Shown in pieces: positions 42,837 to 50,988 of a stretch of DNA of 64,000 bases. The notes beneath the pieces were generated by a model, which had not been told where the DNA came from, did no database searches, and saw only the letters and a program-made list of their open reading frames with translations. Both the position numbers and the translations under genes were made by a program. Origin of the DNA: Pseudomonas sp. SCA2728.1_7 (GTDB lineage: Bacteria; Pseudomonadota; Gammaproteobacteria; Pseudomonadales; Pseudomonadaceae); assembly GCF_018138145.1 (NCBI RefSeq), contig NZ_CP073104.1:3906001-3970000 (forward strand), written 5' to 3'. Numbering within the stretch: position 1 is the stretch's first letter; every line of letters starts with the position of its first letter.

Positions 42837-44279
42837 TTAGATGCCCAGGCAGAGGTATTTGATTTCCAGGTAATCTTCGATGCCGTACTTGGAGCCTTCA
42901 CGGCCCAGGCCCGAGGCCTTGATGCCGCCGAATGGCGCGACTTCGTTGGAGATCAGCCCGGTGTTGACGCCAACCATGCCGTATTCCAGCGCTTCCGCGA
43001 CACGGAACACACGACCGAGGTCGCGAGCATAGAAGTACGAAGCCAGACCGAACTCGGTGTCGTTGGACATCGCGATCACTTCGGCTTCGTCTTTGAAACG
43101 GAACAGCGGCGCCAGTGGACCGAAAGTTTCTTCCTTGGCCACGGCGGCGTTTTTCGGCACGTTGGTGAGGATGGTCGGCTCGAAGAAGTTGCCTTCCATC
43201 GCCTTGCCGCCAGCCAGCACGGTGGCGCCTTTGGCTACGGCGTCAGCGATGTGCTCTTGCACCTTGGCCACGGCTTTTTCGTCAATCAGCGGACCGGTGG
43301 TGGTGCCGTCTTCCAGACCGTTGCCGATCTTCAGTTTGGCCACAGCCACTTTCAGCTTCTCGGCGAACGCGTCGTAGACCGAATCCTGAATGTACAGACG
43401 GTTGGCGCAGACGCAGGTCTGGCCGTTGTTGCGGTACTTGGAAATGATCGCGCCTTCGACGGCCTTATCCAGGTCCGCGTCGTCGAACACGATGAACGGC
43501 GCGTTGCCGCCCAGTTCCAGCGAAACTTTCTTGATGTCCTTGGCGCATTCAGCCATCAGCTGACGACCGATTTCGGTCGAACCGGTGAAGGACAGCTTGC
43601 GCACGATCGGGTTGCTGGTCAGCTCGCTGCCGATGTCGCCGGCGCTGCCGGACACCACGCTGAACACGCCCGCAGGAATGCCCGCGCGCTGGGCCAGTTC
43701 GGCCAGTGCGAAAGCGGAGAATGGCGTTTGCGAAGCAGGCTTGAGCACCATGGTGCAACCGGCAGCCAGTGCTGGACCGGCCTTGCGGGTGATCATCGCC
43801 GCCGGGAAGTTCCACGGGGTAATTGCCGCGGTCACGCCGATTGGCTGCTTGATCACGATCAAGCGCTTGTCTGGCTGGTGGCCCGGAATCACATCACCGT
43901 AGATGCGCTTGGCCTCTTCGGCGAACCACTCGATGAACGAAGCGGCGTAAACGATTTCGCCCTTGGCTTCGGCCAGCGGCTTGCCCTGCTCAAGGGTCAT
44001 CAGGCGCGCGAGGTCATCCTGGTTCTCGATCATCAGTTCGAACCAGCGACGCAGCTTGCCGGCGCGCTCTTTGGCGGTCAGTGCACGCCAGGCCGGCAGC
44101 GCTTTGTCAGCGGCTTCAATGGCACGGCGGGTTTCGGCAGCGCCCATTTTCGGCACAGTACCGAGGATTTCGCCGGTGGCCGGGTTATTGACCTTGATCG
44201 TCTGACCGTTGTCCGCATCGACCCAAGCGCCATCAATGAAGGCTTGCTGGCGGAACAACAGGGTGTCTTTAAGCTGCAT
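42837..44279 (-). CDS. gabD: NADP-dependent succinate-semialdehyde dehydrogenase GabD
   Basis: I start at the ATG at 44277-44279 with ribosome site AAGGAAAG, giving 480 residues (MQLKDTLLFRQQAFIDGAWV). The frame stays open for 76 more codons upstream without a plausible start. The aldehyde dehydrogenase marks are TPWNFPAAMITRKAGPALAA, the glutamate in KVSLELGGNAPFIVFDDADL, and the catalytic cysteine in YRNNGQTCVCANRLYIQ. It oxidises succinate semialdehyde to succinate, the second step of GABA use. Length and sequence fit GabD. It is transcribed before gabT. Confidence 0.95.
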   Translation of the reverse strand: MQLKDTLLFRQQAFIDGAWVDADNGQTIKVNNPATGEILGTVPKMGAAETRRAIEAADKALPAWRALTAKERAGKLRRWFELMIENQDDLARLMTLEQGKPLAEAKGEIVYAASFIEWFAEEAKRIYGDVIPGHQPDKRLIVIKQPIGVTAAITPWNFPAAMITRKAGPALAAGCTMVLKPASQTPFSAFALAELAQRAGIPAGVFSVVSGSAGDIGSELTSNPIVRKLSFTGSTEIGRQLMAECAKDIKKVSLELGGNAPFIVFDDADLDKAVEGAIISKYRNNGQTCVCANRLYIQDSVYDAFAEKLKVAVAKLKIGNGLEDGTTTGPLIDEKAVAKVQEHIADAVAKGATVLAGGKAMEGNFFEPTILTNVPKNAAVAKEETFGPLAPLFRFKDEAEVIAMSNDTEFGLASYFYARDLGRVFRVAEALEYGMVGVNTGLISNEVAPFGGIKASGLGREGSKYGIEDYLEIKYLCLGI

Positions 44280-44682
44280 GTCGGCTTTCCTTAACAGCAC
44301 CGCGGCCTGCGCGGAGCAAATTATGATTGTAGAAAGGCGCCTCGCAAGGCTGCCGTCAGGGAAATCAGTGACCGGGTGTGGCGCATCGACAGTGCACGAT
44401 TCGAAACACCGGCGCTTCAACGCCCAGTCAACGAGCGTTTGAAATCTCAAACGGATCGTAGGATCAAAGGGGGTAAAGGACAATAGGTCGTTCGAAAAAA
44501 AGAACAAAAACGGCGTGTTTGTGGAATTTTTCAGATCAACGCGCCAAAAGCCTCAGCCGCAACAAAACCATAGAACAGTCCCGAGAAAGCGCCAAGCGAG
44601 GGTTTTGCAGGACGTTACCGCTTTATGGAATACCGCGATTTGCGCGGACATGCGCACTGACAATACCCGCCAAAACCCGGCA
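44280..44682. other. Intergenic stretch between gabD and tRNA-Arg
   Basis: About 400 bases without a convincing gene. The part next to gabD (44280-44480) should hold the gabD promoter; I see no clear sigma-54 site. The AT-rich run at 44493-44535 (GAAAAAAAGAACAAAAACGG) is the only marked base-composition change. Small frames here continue through the tRNA and are chance. Confidence 0.5.
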
Positions 44683-44711
44683 TGGACGCCCCGAGTCGAC
44701 CTAGGTATGAT
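44683..44711 (+). promoter_or_regulatory. Promoter of tRNA-Arg
   Basis: TGGACG (44683-44688) and TATGAT (44706-44711) are spaced by 17 bases. A GC-rich stretch GTCGCCCGC follows before the tRNA at 44722, as is usual for stringently controlled stable RNA promoters. Confidence 0.7.
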
Positions 44712-44721
44712 GTCGCCCGCT

Positions 44722-44798
44722 GCACCAGTAGCTCAGCTGGATAGAGTACTGCCCTCCGAAGGCAGGGGTCGTGGGTTCGAATCCCGCCTGGTGCACCA
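44722..44798 (+). tRNA. tRNA-Arg, anticodon CCG
   Basis: The 77-base cloverleaf has acceptor arms GCACCAG and CTGGTGC, D-arm GCTCAGCTGGATAGAGT, anticodon stem CTGCC/GGCAG with loop CTCCGAA (anticodon CCG, reading CGG), T-arm GTGGGTTCGAATCCCGC and an encoded CCA end. A promoter precedes it and a terminator follows. A tRNA end is a possible integration site, but no integrase or att duplication is seen here. Confidence 0.97.
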
Positions 44799-44812
44799 TT
44801 GATTTAAACGAG

Positions 44813-44846
44813 AAAGCCCCGGACTGTGATGGTCCGGGGCTTTTTT
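44813..44846. terminator. Terminator after tRNA-Arg
   Basis: AAAGCCCCGGAC (44813-44824) pairs with GTCCGGGGCTTT (44832-44843) and runs into T residues. It lies 14 bases after the tRNA and 30 bases from the stop of the convergent 88-residue gene, so it may serve both. Confidence 0.9.
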
Positions 44847-44875
44847 GTGGGCGATGCGCTGGTTCTCGAACGACG

Positions 44876-45142
44876 TCACTCCGTCGTCCAGTCGAACTCG
44901 TCGTAATCATCGTCGTCGTCTTCCTCCTCAACCTCCTCAAAAACGTCGCCTTCATCGACGACATCCTCTTCCGACTGATTAAGCAGAAACTCCTTACGCG
45001 TCTCGGTAATCGCTCGCCGCATCTCATCGCCCTTCTCCGGGCAGTTGAGCAGTTGGGCGATGCGGTCAATTTTTGCTGCCACGTTGTCCTCCAGCGCATC
45101 GGCAATGCCTCGATAGTGCGCGTTTTTGCGGGGCAATGCCAA
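44876..45142 (-). CDS. Conserved-looking acidic protein of unknown function
   Basis: This 88-residue protein has a basic, helical N-terminal half ([40 protein letters not shown]) and an extremely acidic tail ([20 protein letters not shown]). I do not recognise a family. It follows the putative anti-sigma gene by 20 bases on the same strand and could be the last gene of the VWA-sigma operon. The charge split suggests a protein-binding or nucleic-acid-mimic role, but nothing in the sequence proves it. Confidence 0.7.
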   Translation of the reverse strand: MALPRKNAHYRGIADALEDNVAAKIDRIAQLLNCPEKGDEMRRAITETRKEFLLNQSEEDVVDEGDVFEEVEEEDDDDDYDEFDWTTE

Positions 45143-45162
45143 ATGGCTGGAGGATCAAGTGG

Positions 45163-45759
45163 TCATTTTTTCCGCAACTGCTCAAGTCGGGCATCGAGAT
45201 CGGCGTTCGGGTAGCGTTTGTGCAGGTTGTTGAACAGGCTGTCGGCGGCTTGCGACTGGCCGGATTCGCGCAGGCGCAGGACTTCGTGCAGTTGCGCGTC
45301 GAGGCCGTTGGCCGTGACAGCGGCGCGTTTGCTGAATTTGGCTTCATCGGCGCTGATGGCCTGATCTTGCATCGGCGCGGCCATTTCCATCATCGGCACA
45401 GGTGCAGGCATGGCGCCGGCCGGGGCCGACAATCGGTGCAGTTGCGCTGAGTCCGTGTCGGTCATGGGCACTGCTAGCTCGGGGGCAGGAATGTAGTCGT
45501 ACTGACGCAGCGGCTCAGGAGCACGCTGTACCAGCGACAGCATCAATGCCACACCAACCAGACTGGCGAACGCAACTTGCCAGCGTGGTTTGCGGCATAT
45601 ATCCAGCCAGCGTTGCCACAGGCTAGGTTTCGGCGCAGGGGTTTGACGCTGCGCGGCGTTGAGGATGAACGCATCGAGGTGCGCTGGTGGTTCGGCGTTG
45701 TGCTGTTCGCGCACATGTTTGATCAGCGGATCTTCGGGTGTCTGGCGGGCGTCAGTCAT
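45163..45759 (-). CDS. Single-pass membrane protein, putative anti-sigma factor
   Basis: This 198-residue protein has a cytoplasmic N-terminal part of about 60 residues (DPLIKHVREQHNAEPPAHLD, AFILNAAQRQTP) and one membrane segment (WQVAFASLVGVALMLSLVQ, about residues 60-78). The periplasmic part ends in helices (LDAQLHEVLRLRESGQSQAA, LFNNLHKRYPNADLDARLEQ). It starts inside the stop codon of the ECF sigma gene (ATGA overlap), the usual arrangement of a sigma/anti-sigma pair. There is no zinc-finger HxxxCxxC motif, so if it restrains the sigma factor it is of another type. Role inferred from topology and position. Confidence 0.72.
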   Translation of the reverse strand: MTDARQTPEDPLIKHVREQHNAEPPAHLDAFILNAAQRQTPAPKPSLWQRWLDICRKPRWQVAFASLVGVALMLSLVQRAPEPLRQYDYIPAPELAVPMTDTDSAQLHRLSAPAGAMPAPVPMMEMAAPMQDQAISADEAKFSKRAAVTANGLDAQLHEVLRLRESGQSQAADSLFNNLHKRYPNADLDARLEQLRKK

Positions 45760-46367
45760 GTCAGTACCTCCTCGGCCAGCAGCCGACGCAGTTTATGCTG
45801 GGCGTAGCGCAAGCGGCTTTTGACGGTTTCCAGCGGTGCTTCGGTGAGGCTGGCGATTTGTGCCAGGTCGAGGTCGCCGTGGGCGCGCAGCAGGAACACT
45901 TCGCGCTGGTCGGCGGGCAGGGTTTGCAGGGCGCTTTCCAGACGCAGGTTGTCACGGCTGAGGCTGAGCAGTTGTTCGGGATCGTTCGCCTCGTCGCTGA
46001 CGGCATGCGCTTGTTCGTCATAACTGTCGTGCAGCGGTTGCTGGGCGCCATGCTTGCGCCAGTGATCGATCAGGCGATTGCGCGCGATCTGGAACAGCCA
46101 TGTACGAAATGTCGCCCGGCCTTGTAGCTGACTGGCGCTGCGAATCAGGCTCAGCCAGGTTTCCTGAAATACTTCGTCGGCCAGTTCCGGTTTGCCGCTC
46201 AAGCCGAGCAGAAACCGGTACAGGCCTTGGCGATGGCGCGCGTACAAGATCTCGAACGCGGCGCCGTCGCCCTCGCGATAACGCGCCAGCAGCGATTCAT
46301 CGCTGCTGGCGGTTGAGCTGTCTGCCGAGGCAAACAGCTGACTGATGAAGCCTTTCAGACGACTCAC
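45756..46367 (-). CDS. ECF-type RNA polymerase sigma factor
   Basis: This 203-residue sigma-70 family factor begins with GTG directly behind the VWA gene's TAA. Region 2 covers LLARYREGDGAAFEILYARH and ADEVFQETWLSLIRSA, then FRTWLFQIARNRLIDHWRKH. Region 4 covers LPADQREVFLLRAHGDLDLA and ETVKSRLRYAQHKLRRLL. Linker length and the absence of regions 1 and 3 fit the ECF group. It is flanked in one operon by a VWA lipoprotein gene upstream and a membrane-protein gene that overlaps its stop. Target promoters are not evident in the window. Confidence 0.92.
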   Translation of the reverse strand: MSRLKGFISQLFASADSSTASSDESLLARYREGDGAAFEILYARHRQGLYRFLLGLSGKPELADEVFQETWLSLIRSASQLQGRATFRTWLFQIARNRLIDHWRKHGAQQPLHDSYDEQAHAVSDEANDPEQLLSLSRDNLRLESALQTLPADQREVFLLRAHGDLDLAQIASLTEAPLETVKSRLRYAQHKLRRLLAEEVLT

Positions 46368-48047
46368 TTATTCAATCCGTTGTTCAGTGGCCAACGCGTT
46401 CGACGCGGTTGAGTTGCGCAAGCTCTGCGCCAGTTCGACCAGTTGCACGAACTCATTGCGCAAACCGAAGCGATCATCGCCACGAGCGCCACGGGCCAGT
46501 GTCTCCGTGTCTTTCAGGCTGAAGTCGCCGGTGTAACGGCCATCCTTGAGCTGCTGGGAAAACGCGGCAACGGCAGCAGCAAAACGCAGATCCTCGCTAG
46601 CCGGCGCGGTCTGATTGGCTATCGGCCGCTCGATCAGCAGACTTTTCCCACCCTCAGGACGTTGATAACGCACACGCAGCATCGCCAATTCTCCGCTTTT
46701 CCCGGAAACAACTGGCTCCGACTTGCCGTAACGCAGCGGCTCCAGCCAGCCCTTCTCGCCCGCCGGAACAATTTCGTACAGCGCGGTCACCGTGTGTCCT
46801 GCGCCGATTTCGCCGGCATCGACTTTGTCATTGCTGAAATCCTCACGCTTCAACGCTCGGTTTTCATAGCCAAGCAGGCGATACTCGCTGACCTGTGCCG
46901 GGTTGAACTCCACCTGCAGTTTGACGTTTTTTGCCACCACGGCGAGGGTCGAACTCAACTGATCCACCAGCACTTTGCGCGCCTCGCGCAGGTTGTCGAT
47001 GTAGGCGTAGTTGCCGTCGCCGGCGTCGGCCAGTTGTTCCATCAAGTGTTCATTGTAGTTATCCACACCAAAACCCAGGGTCGTCAGCGAAATCCCGGTT
47101 TTGCGTTTATCCACAGCCATTTGTTTGAGGCTGTCGAAGTCGCTAACGCCGACGTTGAAATCACCGTCGGTGGCCAAGAGGATGCGGTTGATGCCTTTGG
47201 GGATGAAGGCCTGCTGCGCCATTTGGTAAGCCAGTTCAATACCTGAAGCGCCGGCGGTCGAACCGCCCGCAGTCAATTGTTCAATGGCCGTACGAATTCT
47301 CGCTTTCTCGCGTCCGGAAGTCGGCTTCAGCACCACTCGCGATTCGCCGGCATACACCACCAGCGAAACGCGATCCTGATCGCGCAATTGATCGACCAGC
47401 AATTTCAGCGTGCTTTTGACCATCGGCAAGCCTTCGCGGCGATCCATCGAGCCGGAGACATCGACCAGAAACACCAGATTGGCCGGGGCCAGTTCCGCCG
47501 CGGCGCGGTCGGAAGCCTTGATACCGATGCGCAGCAAGCGGGTGCGCGGATTCCATGGCGAAGCGGCCAGTTCGGTGGTCACGCCAAACGGCGAGCCGTC
47601 GCTCGGCAACGCGTAGTCATAAGGGAAGTAATTGACCATTTCCTCCAGCCGTACCGCGCCTTCCGGCGGCAATCGGCCTTGATTGAGCAGGCGACGGACG
47701 TTGGCATAAGCGCCCGTGTCGACGTCGGCACTGAACGTTGAAACCGGGGTTTCGACGACGCTATGGATCGGGTTGTCGGCCAACGCCTGATACTGCTCGC
47801 GCTGCGTATCGCGATAGCCCTGTGGATAACTTTCACTCAACGGCATCGGCGCGCTGCCCGCGTTGGGCATCTTGTACAGCGCGCGCTTGGCCATTGAGGT
47901 GTCAGCCATGACCGCTTCCTGCTGAACCAGCACCTCAGGCTGCGCCGGCGCTGGCACAGCGGCGGAATCGGGTGTGGACGACGCACCGCAACCGGCGAGC
48001 GCCAGCAACACAGCAACCGCAACAGGACGCAAGAGAGGATGAGACAT
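46368..48047 (-). CDS. VWA-domain lipoprotein (YfbK-like)
   Basis: The start at 48045-48047 (MSHPLLRPVAVAVLLALAGC) gives 559 residues and a lipoprotein signal with lipobox LAGC. A YfbK-type N-terminal region (VVETPVSTFSADVDTGAYAN, LPPEGAVRLEEMVNYFPYDY) precedes a von Willebrand A domain. Its MIDAS motif DVSGSM is in NLVFLVDVSGSMDRREGLPM, with the later metal-site residues in GGSTAGASGIELAYQ and LATDGDFNVG. Such lipoproteins sit at the cell envelope and probably hold a partner protein through a metal ion. It heads an operon with an ECF sigma factor and a membrane protein, so it may be part of an envelope signalling chain. The ligand is unknown. Confidence 0.85.
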   Translation of the reverse strand: MSHPLLRPVAVAVLLALAGCGASSTPDSAAVPAPAQPEVLVQQEAVMADTSMAKRALYKMPNAGSAPMPLSESYPQGYRDTQREQYQALADNPIHSVVETPVSTFSADVDTGAYANVRRLLNQGRLPPEGAVRLEEMVNYFPYDYALPSDGSPFGVTTELAASPWNPRTRLLRIGIKASDRAAAELAPANLVFLVDVSGSMDRREGLPMVKSTLKLLVDQLRDQDRVSLVVYAGESRVVLKPTSGREKARIRTAIEQLTAGGSTAGASGIELAYQMAQQAFIPKGINRILLATDGDFNVGVSDFDSLKQMAVDKRKTGISLTTLGFGVDNYNEHLMEQLADAGDGNYAYIDNLREARKVLVDQLSSTLAVVAKNVKLQVEFNPAQVSEYRLLGYENRALKREDFSNDKVDAGEIGAGHTVTALYEIVPAGEKGWLEPLRYGKSEPVVSGKSGELAMLRVRYQRPEGGKSLLIERPIANQTAPASEDLRFAAAVAAFSQQLKDGRYTGDFSLKDTETLARGARGDDRFGLRNEFVQLVELAQSLRNSTASNALATEQRIE

Positions 48048-48132
48048 GGGGGCTGACCTCGGGATGAAATTGATCATTCATCCACTGAGACGGGCAGCCC
48101 TTTCAGTTCGGGTTAAACGCCGCGAAAAAATT

Positions 48133-48693
48133 TCAGCGGTGATAACGCCGCACCGCACTGCTGTTACGCAGCACATGGCCTTTGATTTTTTCCATCAGCT
48201 CAGCGCGGGTCAGACCGGCCGGCAAGGCATCCGGGGCCAGATCCAGTGCGTAGATCTGGATGATGTAGTGGTGCGCACTGTCGCCCACTGGCGGGCACGG
48301 CCCCATGTAATGGGTATTGCCCTTGCTGTTGGTGCCGCCGACACCTTCGAACGCGGATTTGGCGCCGACGCCCGCGGCGATCTGGCGCGTGGTGGATTTG
48401 ATGCCGTAATGAATCCAGTGATCGACGCCCAGGCCTTTCTGGCCGTCCGGGTCGTGCATGACGATCGCATAACTCTGGGTACCGGCAGGACCTGCGTTCC
48501 AGCTCAGGGCCGGCGACTGGTTCTTGCCACCGCAGCCGGCTGCATCGCTGGCCGCGGCCGAGGTGAACAGGCGGTTATCGGAAACACCCGGAATGTTCAG
48601 GGTGAAACGCTCCTGGGCCTGCGCCGGAAACTGCACGCAAAGGGTGACGGCGAGGGCCGCCAGCCATGGGTTAAGAGAGGTCAATCGGGTCAT
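48133..48693 (-). CDS. Periplasmic YbhB/YbcL-type (PEBP-like) protein
   Basis: I start at the ATG at 48691-48693 (186 residues, MTRLTSLNPWLAALAVTLCV) because the longer frame overlaps the divergent gene. A signal peptide ends at AQA. The PEBP/Raf-kinase-inhibitor-like motifs are AIVMHDPDGQKGLGVDHW and THYMGPCPPVGDSAHHYI. Bacterial YbhB/YbcL proteins bind small ligands, and their roles are mostly unknown. Cysteines in AAGCGGKNQ and GPCPP could form a disulfide. It is divergent from the Rieske-FAD reductase gene, with 139 bases between starts. Confidence 0.88.
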   Translation of the reverse strand: MTRLTSLNPWLAALAVTLCVQFPAQAQERFTLNIPGVSDNRLFTSAAASDAAGCGGKNQSPALSWNAGPAGTQSYAIVMHDPDGQKGLGVDHWIHYGIKSTTRQIAAGVGAKSAFEGVGGTNSKGNTHYMGPCPPVGDSAHHYIIQIYALDLAPDALPAGLTRAELMEKIKGHVLRNSSAVRRYHR

Positions 48694-48832
48694 TCCGGGA
48701 GCACCTTGTGCAGTGGGGCCGTCGTCGGCCTGCAAACTATAGCTGTACCGTTCGTGCCGTGGCAGTGGCAAATGGCTGAACCTCGCACTACCGCGCAAAC
48801 TCACAAGAGAAATGCCCGCGAGGAAGCCGACC

Positions 48833-50356
48833 ATGCCCCTGCACCGTGTCGCCTGTATTGCCGATGTCCCTGAAGACCGTGGCCTGCAAGTTGAAATCGG
48901 CGAGAGCAAGATTGTGCTGCTGCGCGCTGGCGGGCAATTACGTGCGTTTCAGGGCGAATGCCCACATGCCGGGGCGCCGCTGGCTGACGGTGCGTTGTGT
49001 CACGGACGCCTGATCTGCCCGTGGCACAAGGCTGCGTTTCGCGCGGAGGACGGCGCGTTGTGCGAACCGCCGGCGCTCGACGGCCTCAAGCGCTATCCGC
49101 TGGAACTGCGTGGTGAGGAGGTCTGGGTCGACGATCAGCCGTTGCCGGATCCGCATGCACCTCCAGCGGATGATTCGCGGACTTTTGTAATCGTCGGTGC
49201 CGGGGCGGCAGGCACCGCGTGTGCAGCGGCGCTGCGGGAAAAGGGTTTCGGTGGCCGCATCGTCATGATCGACCGCGAGGCCGATGCCGGTTACGACCGC
49301 ACGGTGCTGAGCAAATTTGTCCTCGCCGGGGAAATGCCACCCGAGGAAGCGCCGCCGCTGCGAGATGAAACTTTCTATAAAGAGCAGCGCATCGAGCGAC
49401 TGGAAAACCAAATCACCTCGCTGGATGCTGCAAACCAGACGTTGCATCTGAGCGACGGTCAGTCCCTGCGCTATGACGCGGCCGTGCTCGCCACCGGCGG
49501 TGAACCCAATTCCTTGGAATTGCCCGGCGCCGACCTGCCGCAGGTCTTCGTCCTGCGCTCAAAAGCCCAGGCAGAGCAAATAATGAATGCCGCCAAACCC
49601 GAGCAACGCGCGGTGATCATCGGCGACAGTTTCATCGCTCTCGAATGCGCCTCGGCCCTGCGCCAATATGGCCTCGACGTCACGGTGCTGGCTCGGCACG
49701 CGATTCCCTTCGCTGCCCAGTTCGGCGAAGCCGTGGGCAAAACGATTCGCACGTTGCACGAAAAGAACGGGGTGAAATTCATCACCGAACACGAGGCCAC
49801 CGAGATCATCGGCGACGGCAAAGTCGAGGCGGTGCTGCTGGACAATGGCCTGCGGCTTTCTGCGGATCTGGTACTGGCCGGGATCGGTGTGCACCCGGCC
49901 ACCGAAGCTTTCGCGTCACTGCCGAGGGAAAAGGATCAGTCATTGCGCGTCGATGACGGCCTGCGTGTGAGCGAAAATCTGTGGGCCATCGGCGACATCG
50001 CCACGTTCCCGTTGAACGGCCAGTTGCAACGCATCGAGCACTGGCGCCTGGCTCAACAACACGCGCGTATCGCCGCTGCCAATATGCTCGGTGGCGACGA
50101 ACATTACCTCGACGTGCCGTTCTTCTGGACCTGGCATTTCGGCAAGAATTACGACTACCTTGGCCACGCCGAACACTGGGATGAGGTGGAGTTTCTTGGC
50201 GAGCCTGAACATCCGCCATTTATTGGTCTGTTCGGTAAAAACGGCATTCTGGTCGCTGCAGTCGCTTGCGAGAAGGAACGGGCGATGGCGATGCTCGCCG
50301 AGCATATGAAACAGCCGCTGCTGATGGAAGAGGCCTGGGCGCTGGTTCGCGACTGA
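48833..50356 (+). CDS. Rieske-type FAD-dependent reductase (AIFM3/Nfrl-like)
   Basis: I start at the ATG at 48833, with GAGGAAG 6 bases ahead (507 residues). An ATG 21 bases earlier has poor spacing. An N-terminal Rieske domain carries C-x-H in GECPHAGAPL and C-x-x-H in LICPWHKAAF, which hold a 2Fe-2S cluster. FAD binding follows in FVIVGAGAAGTACAAALREK, then an NAD-binding fold (AVIIGDSFIALECASALRQY), the FAD-contacting WAIGDIATFP, and a C-terminal reductase domain. The NAD motif has GDSFIALE in place of GxGxxxxE. It may pass electrons from NAD(P)H through FAD to the built-in Rieske centre or a partner oxygenase. No oxygenase gene lies next to it. Confidence 0.9.
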   Translation: MPLHRVACIADVPEDRGLQVEIGESKIVLLRAGGQLRAFQGECPHAGAPLADGALCHGRLICPWHKAAFRAEDGALCEPPALDGLKRYPLELRGEEVWVDDQPLPDPHAPPADDSRTFVIVGAGAAGTACAAALREKGFGGRIVMIDREADAGYDRTVLSKFVLAGEMPPEEAPPLRDETFYKEQRIERLENQITSLDAANQTLHLSDGQSLRYDAAVLATGGEPNSLELPGADLPQVFVLRSKAQAEQIMNAAKPEQRAVIIGDSFIALECASALRQYGLDVTVLARHAIPFAAQFGEAVGKTIRTLHEKNGVKFITEHEATEIIGDGKVEAVLLDNGLRLSADLVLAGIGVHPATEAFASLPREKDQSLRVDDGLRVSENLWAIGDIATFPLNGQLQRIEHWRLAQQHARIAAANMLGGDEHYLDVPFFWTWHFGKNYDYLGHAEHWDEVEFLGEPEHPPFIGLFGKNGILVAAVACEKERAMAMLAEHMKQPLLMEEAWALVRD

Positions 50357-50369
50357 CACAAACCCCTAT

Positions 50370-50441
50370 GTAGGAGCTGCCGAAGGCTGCGATCTTTTGA
50401 TCTTCAACGTCAAGAGATCGCAGCCTTCGGCAGCTCCTACA
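50370..50441. repeat. REP doublet, family 2, reversed arrangement
   Basis: TGTAGGAGCTGCCGAAGGCT with GCGATCT comes first, and its mirror AGATCGCAGCCTTCGGCAGC then TCCTACA follows. Compared with the copies at 19798 and 35002 the two halves are swapped, with GCGATCT at the centre. It separates the convergent reductase and pgaD genes. Confidence 0.9.
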
Positions 50442-50454
50442 GGGACTTTGCCAC

Positions 50455-50988
50455 TCAGGTAAGCCGGTTTACCGGTTCGCGATTATCGTCATCTTCAGCA
50501 TGCAGAAAGATCACGCACGGGTGCTCCAGCGGTGCCAGCGGCGGTGGCAATTCTTCCTTTTGCACCGGCCAGAAATGCGTCACCACATGGCTGATGTCGC
50601 CTTCCTGATCGTTGTGAATGGTCATCACCCCGGGCGTGCGCAGCTTTTGAAAGCGGTCATCACAAAGCTTGAAGCTCTTGCTCAGCCCTTCATCGTCGAT
50701 CACCGGCGACGGCAGCCTGCGCTGGGAAAAACTGCGACTCTTGCGCTGCTGATAACGCGCCCAGGAAATCAGAATCACCGCGTTGACCAAGGCAATCCAC
50801 AGATAAATCTGCAGGGTACCCAGCGCGTCGAACGCCGATTTATCGATCAGCGGCCCGCCCGCATGAGTGTCGACCAGCGGCCACAAGCCACGGATCAGCA
50901 GAAACAGCAGGCCAACCCAGGCCAGCACGGTGAGGATCACATCGATCACTACCAGAAAGGGCCGCTGGCGAGTCCGGATGATTTTCAT
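50455..50988 (-). CDS. pgaD: PgaD, accessory subunit of poly-GlcNAc synthase
   Basis: This 177-residue protein has two membrane segments at the N-terminus ([20 protein letters not shown] and [20 protein letters not shown]). A cytoplasmic tail follows ([34 protein letters not shown]). The arrangement is that of PgaD/HmsS, which with PgaC forms the c-di-GMP-activated synthase of poly-beta-1,6-N-acetylglucosamine. It overlaps the pgaC stop by 4 bases and is last in the operon. The tail is longer than that of E. coli PgaD as I recall. Confidence 0.88.
   Translation of the reverse strand: MKIIRTRQRPFLVVIDVILTVLAWVGLLFLLIRGLWPLVDTHAGGPLIDKSAFDALGTLQIYLWIALVNAVILISWARYQQRKSRSFSQRRLPSPVIDDEGLSKSFKLCDDRFQKLRTPGVMTIHNDQEGDISHVVTHFWPVQKEELPPPLAPLEHPCVIFLHAEDDDNREPVNRLT

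Noticed and set aside
44280..44507. 76-codon upstream extension of GabD
   Set aside because: The ATG at 44277-44279 has AAGGAAAG at proper distance and gives the standard GabD length; the extension looks non-coding.
44722..44798. tRNA-Arg as an integration site of a mobile element
   Set aside because: No integrase gene and no duplicated tRNA 3' end were seen downstream; neighbouring genes look native.
44515..44802. 95-codon plus-strand frame running through the tRNA-Arg gene
   Set aside because: It contains the whole tRNA and its promoter, so it cannot be a sensible protein gene.
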